Below are positions 1-7,200 of a DNA stretch of 7,984 nt, one piece after another (the stretch's first letter is position 1; each line of letters begins with the position of its first letter). The notes beneath the pieces are model-generated. The model was not told the DNA's origin. It made no database searches and was given only the letters and a program-made list of their open reading frames with translations. Origin of the DNA: Pseudomonadota bacterium (lineage in GTDB: Bacteria; Myxococcota; Myxococcia; Myxococcales; Anaeromyxobacteraceae); NCBI GenBank assembly GCA_023411405.1, contig JAEYOU010000662.1, positions 1 through 7,984 of the forward strand, written 5' to 3'. The position numbers and the translations under genes are program-made.

Positions 1-2
1 GG

Positions 3-32
3 CAGGGACCGAGCGCGGAGCAGCGGCCATGA
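3..32 (+). CDS. Possible 3' end of an upstream operon gene
   Basis: The frame starting at base 3 is open from the window edge to a TGA at 30-32, reading QGPSAEQRP then stop. The TGA overlaps the ATG of the next gene as ATGA, the usual arrangement for translationally coupled genes. Ten codons are too few to identify a product, and an open frame of this length is expected by chance at this GC content. The support is the overlap geometry alone. Confidence 0.3.
   Translation, partial: QGPSAEQRP
16..20 (+). promoter_or_regulatory. Ribosome binding site for the tyrosine autokinase gene
   Basis: CGGAG lies eight bases upstream of the ATG at 29 and matches the GGAG core of a Shine-Dalgarno site at normal spacing. 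The frame is also open upstream to the window edge, so this site and the ATGA overlap are what decide the start at 29. Confidence 0.5.
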
Positions 33-2314
33 GAGACGACGAGCTGCGCGGCGACCTCCGGGGAGTGCTGGAGCTCCGGGAGCCGGACGGCGCGCGGCGC
101 GGCGGGCAGGCTCCCCCGCCACCGCCGTGGTCCCCGGGGCCGGGCGGCGACGAGGCGAGCATCCGGGACCTCCTCCGGGCGCTCCGCTCGGGCCTCTGGG
201 TGGTCATGCTCGGCGCGGCGATCGGCCTCGCGCTGGGCGCGGCCTACCTGTTCCTCAAGGCGCCGACCTACTCGGCCAACATCGTGGTGCGCGTCGAGCC
301 GAGCACGCCCAGCCTGCCGCGACTGGACAACATCGCGGCGGCGCTGGGCGAGCTGCCGTCCGAGTCGGAGATGGAGATCCTCCGGTCGCGCTCGCTGCTC
401 GAGGCCGTCGTGGTCCAGCTCGGGCTGGAGATCGACGCCCGCGCGCGCACGTTCCCGGTGGTGGGCGCCGCGCTCGCGCGCCGGCACCGCGGCCCCGGGA
501 TCGCCGAACCGCCGCTCGAGCTCGACGCGTACGCGTGGGGCGGCGAGAAGCTCCGGGTGCAGCGGCTCGACGTCTCCGACGCGCTGCGGGACGTGTACCT
601 CCCGCTCACCGCGCTCGGCGAGGGCCGGTACGCGGTCGAGCTCGGTCCGGGCGCGCGCGCCGAGGGGCGGGTCGGGAAGCTGCTCGTCGCCCTCGGCGGC
701 GGAGGCCGCGTCGAGCTGTTCGTCGCGGAGCTCGAGGCCCGCCCGAACACCGGCTTCCTCGTGCGCAAGCGGACCCGCGCCGACGTCGTGGACGGGCTCC
801 TCCGGCGGCTGTCGGTCGCGGAGCGCGGGAAGAAGACCGGGATCCTCGTCGCGGGGCTCGAGGGGAGCGACCCGCAACGCGTCGCCGCGGTGGTGGACGC
901 GCTCGCGAACGCGTACGTCCGTCAGAACGTGGAGCACCGCTCGGCCGAGGCCTCGAAGACGCTCGCCTTCCTCGAGGGGCAGCTCCCGAGCCTGAAGGAG
1001 CGCGTCACCACCGCCGAGGCGGCGCTCAACTCCTACCAGCAGCGCCACGGCGTGGTCGATCTCCCGCAGGAGACGCAGAGCGCGCTCGCCCAGTCCGCCG
1101 AGGTGCAGAAGGAGCTCTCGGCCGTCGAGCTCGAGCGCGCCGAGGTCCGCCAGCGGTTCACGGACGAGCACCCGCAGATGATCGCCCTCAACGAGAAGCT
1201 GGACCGCCTCCGCGGGAAGCTCGCCTCGGTGAACGCCCGGATGCGCCGCCTCCCGCAGCAGGAGCTCGACTCGGCGCGCCTCGCCCGCGACGCGAAGGTC
1301 GCGAACGAGCTCTACCTCCAGGTCCTCAACCGGTCCCAGGAGCTCCAGGTCGTGAAGTCGGGCACGGTCGGGAACGCCCGGATCGTCGATCGGGCGGTGG
1401 TCCCGCGGAGGCCGGACCGGCCGCAGCCGGCGCCCGTGCTCGCGGTCTCGCTCCTCGTCGGGCTCATGGGCGGCCTCGCCGGCGCGTTCATCCGGCGGTC
1501 GCTGGACGACCGGGCGAGCGATCCCGAGGTCCTGGAGCGCACCACCGGCGTCCCGCTCTACGCCTCGATCCCGCACAGCCGGCGACAGGAGGCCCTCGCG
1601 CGGCGCCGCTTCGGCCGGCGCCGCCACCGCCTGCCGATCCTCGCCGCGGAGGACCCCGGCGACTTGGCCGTCGAGAGCCTCCGCAGCCTGCGCACGAGCC
1701 TCCAGTTCGGGCTCATGGAGTCGGCGAGCAACGTGGTGGCGATCAGCGGCCCGAGCCCGGGCCTCGGGAAGTCGTTCGTGACCGTGAACCTCGCGCACGT
1801 GCTCGCGGGCGCGGGCCAGCGGATCCTGCTCGTCGACGCCGACCTCCGGCGCGGCGGGCTGCACCGGTACTTCGGGCTCTCGCGTGCGCTCGGCCTCTCC
1901 GAGCTCGTCGCAGGCGGTGCCCCGCCGGAGCTGGCGGTCCGCCGCACCTCGGTGGCGGACCTGGATCTGCTCTCGACCGGGAGCATCCCGCCGAACCCGG
2001 CCGAGCTGCTCGCGAGCGACCGGTTCCAGCGGCTCGTCGCCGACCTCGCGGCGCGCTACGACCTCGTGCTCGTGGACACGCCGCCGGTGCTGGCCGTGAC
2101 CGACGCCGCGCTGGTGGCGCGCGTGGCCGGGGTGTTGCTGCTCGTGCTCCGGGCGGGGCATAACCCGCTGCGGGAGATCCAGGCGGCGATCCGCCGGTTC
2201 GCGCGCGGCGGCGTGCGCGTGCACGGCGCGGTGCTGAACGACGTACTGGCGCGGGGCCGGGGCGCCGAGTACGCCGGGAACTATCATTACGAGTACCGGT
2301 CGGCGCCGGACTGA
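29..2314 (+). CDS. wzc: Wzc-type polysaccharide co-polymerase / BY-kinase (tyrosine autokinase)
   Basis: This 761-residue inner-membrane protein is expected to control chain length and export of a surface polysaccharide and to phosphorylate its own C-terminal tyrosines. A proline-rich cytoplasmic N terminus (about 1-45) precedes a Wzz-type domain with membrane segment 1 at about 56-76. The large periplasmic region (about 77-468) carries a probable coiled coil at about 300-410. A proline-rich stretch (VVPRRPDRPQPAP) leads into membrane segment 2 at about 469-488. The cytoplasmic kinase domain has the E549-x2-R552-x2-R555 oligomerisation motif, Walker A GPSPGLGKS (574-582), Walker A' LLVDADLRRG (600-609) and Walker B LVLVDTPP (679-686). 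The tail has tyrosines at 748, 752, 754 and 756. Length and order match fused proteobacterial Wzc proteins rather than split CapA/CapB pairs. The phosphatase and export-channel genes directly downstream support the assignment. Which polysaccharide it serves cannot be told. Confidence 0.95.
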   Translation: MRDDELRGDLRGVLELREPDGARRGGQAPPPPPWSPGPGGDEASIRDLLRALRSGLWVVMLGAAIGLALGAAYLFLKAPTYSANIVVRVEPSTPSLPRLDNIAAALGELPSESEMEILRSRSLLEAVVVQLGLEIDARARTFPVVGAALARRHRGPGIAEPPLELDAYAWGGEKLRVQRLDVSDALRDVYLPLTALGEGRYAVELGPGARAEGRVGKLLVALGGGGRVELFVAELEARPNTGFLVRKRTRADVVDGLLRRLSVAERGKKTGILVAGLEGSDPQRVAAVVDALANAYVRQNVEHRSAEASKTLAFLEGQLPSLKERVTTAEAALNSYQQRHGVVDLPQETQSALAQSAEVQKELSAVELERAEVRQRFTDEHPQMIALNEKLDRLRGKLASVNARMRRLPQQELDSARLARDAKVANELYLQVLNRSQELQVVKSGTVGNARIVDRAVVPRRPDRPQPAPVLAVSLLVGLMGGLAGAFIRRSLDDRASDPEVLERTTGVPLYASIPHSRRQEALARRRFGRRRHRLPILAAEDPGDLAVESLRSLRTSLQFGLMESASNVVAISGPSPGLGKSFVTVNLAHVLAGAGQRILLVDADLRRGGLHRYFGLSRALGLSELVAGGAPPELAVRRTSVADLDLLSTGSIPPNPAELLASDRFQRLVADLAARYDLVLVDTPPVLAVTDAALVARVAGVLLLVLRAGHNPLREIQAAIRRFARGGVRVHGAVLNDVLARGRGAEYAGNYHYEYRSAPD

Positions 2315-2317
2315 AGG
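2313..2317 (+). promoter_or_regulatory. Ribosome binding site deciding the GTG start of the phosphatase
   Basis: GAAGG overlaps the kinase stop codon and sits six bases before the GTG at 2324. It supports the GTG over the first in-frame ATG at 2351, which would remove the strand leading to the active-site loop and the catalytic Cys itself. Confidence 0.6.
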
Positions 2318-2323
2318 TACGCC

Positions 2324-2776
2324 GTGTTCACCCGGGTCCTGACCGTCTGCATGGGAAACGTGTGCCGGAGCCCCATGGCGGCTGTGCTCCTCGCCGATCG
2401 CCTCGCCCGGCGGGGCGTCGCCGCGACGGTCGCGTCGGCGGGCCTGCACGCGCTCGTGGGCCGGCCGGCCGAGCTAGAGGCGCAGACGCTCCTGCGCGCG
2501 CGCGGGCTCGACCTCTCCGGGCACCGCGCGCAGCAGCTCACGCCCGAGCTCCTCCGCCCGTACGAGCTGGTGCTGGTGATGGAGGAGCGGCAGGAGCGCG
2601 CGGTGCACCAGCTCGCGCCGGCCTCGCGCGGCCGCGTCCACCGGATCGGGAAGTTCGGCGGGTTCGACGTGCCCGATCCGTACCGGCGCGAGCGGGCCGC
2701 TTTCGAGCGCGCGCTGGCGTTGATCGAGGAGGGGCTGTCCGACTTCGAGGAGGCGTTCTGGCCCGTAAGGCACTAG
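2324..2776 (+). CDS. wzb: Wzb-type low-molecular-weight protein tyrosine phosphatase
   Basis: This 150-residue cytoplasmic enzyme should remove phosphate from the tyrosine-rich tail of the kinase encoded just upstream, resetting the polysaccharide assembly cycle. The family's C-x5-R-S phosphate-binding loop is present near the N terminus as CMGNVCRS, with nucleophile C9 and phosphate-binding R15. The general-acid motif appears as DPYR with D118. The length is close to E. coli Wzb (about 147). The start is the GTG nine bases after the kinase stop, with a GAAGG site in front. The short gap implies co-transcription. An arsenate reductase of the same fold is possible in principle, but the gene context and the DPY acid motif argue for the phosphatase. 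Confidence 0.93.
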   Translation: MFTRVLTVCMGNVCRSPMAAVLLADRLARRGVAATVASAGLHALVGRPAELEAQTLLRARGLDLSGHRAQQLTPELLRPYELVLVMEERQERAVHQLAPASRGRVHRIGKFGGFDVPDPYRRERAAFERALALIEEGLSDFEEAFWPVRH

Positions 2777-2832
2777 AGGGGCGCTGCGCCCGGTCGCGCG
2801 GGACCCCCACCCCCGCTGCACGTTCACGTCTC

Positions 2833-3948
2833 GTGCTGAGCGTGCTCGCCGCCGTGATGACCCTCGCCTCCGGGTGCGCGGTCGCCCCCGGGATGCGCCT
2901 GAACCAGGGCGCGGCGGTGGACCGCGGGCGCAAGACCACCGGCGACGACAAGTTCCGGATCGAGACCATCGGCCCGGGCACGGTGCGGCGCCTCGCCCAG
3001 GCGCGAACGCTCGCGGGCGTCGACCCGCAGCCGGATCCGCTCTCCGAGGAGGCGGCGAAGTACGTCTACCGGATCGCGCCGTACGACGTGCTGCACGTCA
3101 TCGTCTGGGATCACCCGGAGCTCACGGTCCCGACCGGCCAGTTCCGCTCGCCCGAGGAGAACGGGAACCCTGTGGCGCCGGACGGGACGATCTTCTACCC
3201 GTTCGTCGGCACCATCGAGGTCGGCGGGAAGACGGTCGCCGAGGTCCGCCGGACCATCACCGAGCGGCTCACGCGCGTGATCCCGAACCCGCAGGTGGAC
3301 GTCCGCGTGGCCGCGTTCCGCGGGAAGAAGGTGCAGGTCACCGGCGAGGTGACCCGCCCGCGCACCGTCCCCATCACCGACGTGCCGCTGCGGATCCAGG
3401 ACGCGCTCGCGGCGACGGACGGCTTCACGCCGGAGGCCGACTTCTCGCGCGTCACGCTGGCGCGCGGGGGGAGGACGTTCGTCCTCGATCTCCAGTCCCT
3501 GTACGAGGAGGGAGACCCGAGCCAGAACTGGCTCCTCCAGGACGGCGACGTCGTCAACGTCCCGGACCGGAGCCGGAACAAGGTGTTCGTGCTCGGCGAG
3601 GTGGCGCTGCCGCAGTCGAAGCTGATGGTCCGGGGGCGGATGACGCTGGCGGAGGCGCTCCTCGACCAGACCGGCGGCTTCCTCCCGGCGCAGGCGAACG
3701 TGGCGAACATCTTCGTCCTGCGCGGAGAGTTCGAGGCCCCGAGGGTCTACCGGCTCGACGCGAGCTCCGCCGACGCGCTGCTGCTCGCGACCCAGTTCCC
3801 GCTCGAGCCGCGGGACGTGGTGTTCGTCTCGACCTACGGCCTCACCCGCTGGAACCGCGTGATCAGCCAGATCCTGCCGACGGTACAGACGTTGTGGCAG
3901 ACGTACGACATCCTCGATCGGACGGGGGCGGTCCCGGAGCGGCGCTGA
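2833..3948 (+). CDS. wza: Wza-type outer-membrane polysaccharide export lipoprotein
   Basis: This protein is expected to form the octameric outer-membrane channel through which the polysaccharide leaves the cell. From the GTG at 2833 it has 371 residues, close to E. coli Wza (379). The N terminus is hydrophobic and ends in a lipobox (LASGC, lipidated C15). The polysaccharide-export domain spans about 76-165, starting YRIAPYDVLHVIVW and ending at the PNPQVDVRV segment. Two SLBB-type domains follow at about 166-245 and 249-333 (VQVTGEV and VFVLGEV repeats). The C terminus (TRWNRVISQILPT, about 338-350 onward) resembles the amphipathic helix that builds the Wza outer-membrane alpha-barrel. The start is uncertain: the GTG has no clear ribosome site, leaves a signal peptide without positive charge, and the frame is open upstream through an RSR cluster into the phosphatase gene. 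Confidence 0.93.
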   Translation: MLSVLAAVMTLASGCAVAPGMRLNQGAAVDRGRKTTGDDKFRIETIGPGTVRRLAQARTLAGVDPQPDPLSEEAAKYVYRIAPYDVLHVIVWDHPELTVPTGQFRSPEENGNPVAPDGTIFYPFVGTIEVGGKTVAEVRRTITERLTRVIPNPQVDVRVAAFRGKKVQVTGEVTRPRTVPITDVPLRIQDALAATDGFTPEADFSRVTLARGGRTFVLDLQSLYEEGDPSQNWLLQDGDVVNVPDRSRNKVFVLGEVALPQSKLMVRGRMTLAEALLDQTGGFLPAQANVANIFVLRGEFEAPRVYRLDASSADALLLATQFPLEPRDVVFVSTYGLTRWNRVISQILPTVQTLWQTYDILDRTGAVPERR

Positions 3949-3986
3949 GCCGGCCCGGGCACCTAGTCGGGCGTGGGCGGCGCAGG

Positions 3987-4214
3987 CTAGAACGCCCGCT
4001 CCCGGAACGCGTCCGGATCTGCGGCGACCTGCTTCGCGAGGTCGTCGAGGAACGCCTTCCCCTCGGCCTCGTACCGCTCCCGCTCTTCCGGTGAAAGGGC
4101 GAGGCGCATCGTGGCGCGCAGCACCCGGCCCACGCCGACCTGGAGCACCAGCCCGCGGGCGTCGTCCTCCAGGAGGGCGTAGTACCGGTACTGGTCCTTG
4201 AAGATGATTCGCAC
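3987..4214 (-). CDS. Small hypothetical protein, candidate immunity protein
   Basis: This 75-residue soluble protein starts at a GTG six bases after the stop of the large surface-protein gene on the same strand, so the two are probably co-transcribed and translationally coupled. There is no signal peptide or membrane segment. The first 40 residues (RIIFKDQYRYYALLEDD, then GLVLQVGVGRV) look like a small beta sheet. Residues 41-75 (SPEERERYEAEGKAFLDDL onward) look like charged helix. No catalytic motif is visible. Its size, position directly after a multidomain protein with a toxin-like C terminus, and lack of export signal fit a cognate immunity protein. This is inference from layout; no named immunity family was recognised. 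The upstream ribosome site is weak, with only a GAG. Confidence 0.7.
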   Translation of the reverse strand: MRIIFKDQYRYYALLEDDARGLVLQVGVGRVLRATMRLALSPEERERYEAEGKAFLDDLAKQVAADPDAFRERAF

Positions 4215-4220
4215 GGTCGC

Positions 4221-7200
4221 TCAGGGCCCGACGGGCGTGATCCTCACGAGTCCGGGGTCGATGCGCAGCGTGTCGATCACCAGCTCCGGTTGCCCACCGG
4301 GGAGGTATCCGCCCGGCAGCCAGGCGCTGTTCGCGGCGTCCTCCAGCCCGGTCGGCAGGCGTCCGTTGTGCAGGAGCGGGTTGTACACGTCGATCCGGTA
4401 CAGGGGCTCGGGGTTCGCGGGCCAGTGGACCGTACCGAGCCTCTCCTTGATCAGGAGGTAGTCGCCGCCGGTGGTTTCCAGGAGATCGTCCATCGCCTTG
4501 CTGGTGGTGAGCCAGAGCTCGTTGTTGTACCCCACGTACTCCGCGCCCTCGATGAACAGGTCGTAGTAGCCCTTCGTGACCAGCTTCGAGCCGCCGTTCC
4601 GGAACATCTCGAGGTGATTCCTCACCAGCGGGTTGGCGAGCTCGGGCGAGGTGAGCTCGTCGCCGAGCCCGGCGAACAGGCCCCCGCGGCTCCCGGCGAA
4701 CTCGTCGACGTACGGCAAGACGCGCCCGAAGCGGGTGGCCGGGACCACGTCCGCGGCTGCCTGGAGCGTCTTCGACGCGCGGAAGGCCGCGGCCCCGACG
4801 GGCATCAGGTCGACGCTTGCGAGGAACACGTTGAGGGCGCAATCCGCCGCCACGCCCGCGGAGCAGGCGGCGTTCGCGTACCCGAGCGAAGGCGACGCGA
4901 CGAGGAGCGCGGCCGCCAGCCGCTCCTCGAAGGAGAGCGGCTGGCCGCCGGGATAGGAGCCCGTCACCGCGAGGTAGGCGGAGGCGATCCGGATGTAGGT
5001 GTCGTTCAGGATCCCCGCGACGATCGGGCAGAGGACCCCCTCGCAGCACTGGTTCAGCATCTGGCAGCGGAAGGACGCCGTCACCCACTGGTCGAGCAGC
5101 TCGTCGGTGACGTAGTCGAGGACGCCGACGTCCTTCAGCGGCTCGATGAGGAGCGGGTGGAGCCGGGTGTCGTAGGTCAGCGCGACCTCGGCGTAGAACC
5201 CGGGGTCGAGGTACTGGCGGGCCTGGATCTGCGACACGATCTGCGCGCGCGCGACCTGCGAAGCCTCGAAGTGGAAGTACCGGTCCTGTCCCTGCGCCGT
5301 CGCACAGAGCGGCAGGGACGTACAGAGGTTCGACCAGGCGAAGATGAACTCGGACGGGACCCGAGAGCCGATGTTCGCCCCGACCTGGCGGAGCTCGCGC
5401 GCCCTCACCCAGCGGCAGCCGGCCGGGACGGTCGTGGGCTCCGCCGGAGACACCGAGGCGACACCGCTGAAGAAGGAGCCGTCCGGCAGGCAGACGCTGA
5501 TGAGCGGTGACCCGTCCGCCTCGAACGAGACGCGGGCGCGCGCCTCCGCGAGCAGGTTCCGGCGCTGGTCCTCCACGACCTCCTGCATCCCGCCGTACAG
5601 CTGGCGGAGGACGGCGAGCTGCCCGGGCGTCGCCTCCGGGCAGGCCGACTCGGGCGCCTCGAGCAGCATCACCCGCACCACGCACGCGTCGGGGGGGGCG
5701 GCCTCCTGGCCGCAGGCCACGCCGGTCGGGACCCAGGCCCCGCTCGTGCACGCGTAGAGCTGCTGATCCAGCCCGCAGACGCTCGCGCCGCACGCCGCGG
5801 AGACGGGCTGGCCGTTGACGTCCGTCCCTCCGGTGCACACGCAGCTGGCGCCGACCACCACGCGCTGGTACGCCTGCGCGGCCACGGCGCCGTCGTCCAC
5901 CGTGACCATGACCTCGTAGGCGCCCGGGGCGGGGAACACGACCGACTGGACCGGTCCGCCACGCGAGACCGAGAGGAGCGGGGCCGGAGGCAGGCCGCTC
6001 GAGATCGTCTCGAAGTCGGTCTGGACCAGCCAGGAGTAGCTGAGGGTGCGGCCCGACGGCGATCGGGAACCGGACGCGTCCAGCGTGATCGACGCCCCCG
6101 CGCCCGGCGCTCCGGGCACGTTCAGGACCGGCTGCGGCGCGGGCCCGGACGCGAGACCGCAGCCGCCGACCCTCGGGGCGAGCAGCGTCCCCGCGCCGAC
6201 ATGGACGGACCCGGACGTGCAGTTGGACGCGAGCGTCACGCCCCGTGACCAGGTGACGAAGACGTCGTGCTGGCCGCTCCCTTGAACGGTGTTGCCCTGG
6301 ACCAGGATCTGGCTCGAGTTGTGGATCCGGCTCGTGGGGTCGGCCGGGTTGGCGCCGGCGGACGGATCGTTCCAGCGGCTCAGCGACTCCCAGGCCTGGT
6401 AGACGCGGCCGGAGAGGAGGATGCCGACGCGCCCGCTGTTCGTGACCCGATTGCCGACGACCCGGGAGTGGCGATCGGATCCGTTCTGGATCGAGATGCC
6501 GTCGACGACGCTCCCGTCGACGACGTTGTTCAGGGCGAGCCCTCGATCCGTTGCGCCGAGCCAGATCCCGTAGTGGCTGTTCGAGGCGTCGTTGCTCAGG
6601 AACTGGTTGCCGTCGCACCAGGACTCGATGGCGTTGTGCGGGCTGAACCGGGTGTCGTTCCGGGCGAAGTAGTTGTCCTCCGCGCACACGGGCTCGATCA
6701 GCATGCGCACGAAGATCCCGTCGCCGCCGTAGCGCAGGTCGTTGTCGAGCACCTGGTTCCGGGAGGAGCCGGCGTCGAGGATGATCCCCGCGGAGTCCCG
6801 GGTGTCGATCCCGTACCAGGCCGCGGGGTTGGGGAGCGGACAGCCCGCGCACGCGGGGAAGGCCAACCCGGACCCCCGGATGCCGAACGAGAAGTCGTTC
6901 CCGGAGAGGAGGTTGTCGCTCGACCGGACCAGCGTGGCGCCGGTGTTGGAGCAATGGCTCGCGACGCTGTCGAGGACCTGGACGCCCGAGCTGCTCCGCA
7001 GCTCGAGCCCGTTCCAGTTGCGGGAGAAGGAGGATCCGCGCACCAGGGCCCCGCTCACGCGCTCGAGGCGGAGGCCGCCTCCCTGGACGGAGTCCTGCAC
7101 CCAGCCGGCGCGCGGGTCGGTGAAGTTGTCGTCGGCGTCCACGCCGTCGACGGTGACGTTCCGCGCGTCGCGGACCACCACGCCGTAACGGAAGCCATGG

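Noticed and set aside
127..2163. A 678-codon + strand frame inside the kinase gene
   Set aside because: Its Arg/Gly/Ala-rich translation has no motifs, while the overlapping frame carries the full set of BY-kinase motifs.
2779..2791. Small hairpin (GGGCG, loop CTG, CGCCC) between wzb and wza
   Set aside because: Five base pairs without a T-run. It could be a weak attenuator, but it is indistinguishable from chance in GC-rich DNA.
3953..3978. Possible bidirectional terminator between the convergent genes
   Set aside because: GCCCG at 3953-3957 can pair with CGGGC at 3968-3972, but the stem is short, the loop is ten bases and there is no T-run on either side. Such pairings are common at this GC content.
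4290..5510. A 406-codon + strand frame antisense to the surface-protein gene
   Set aside because: Low-complexity translation without recognisable domains. It reflects codon bias on the opposite strand.
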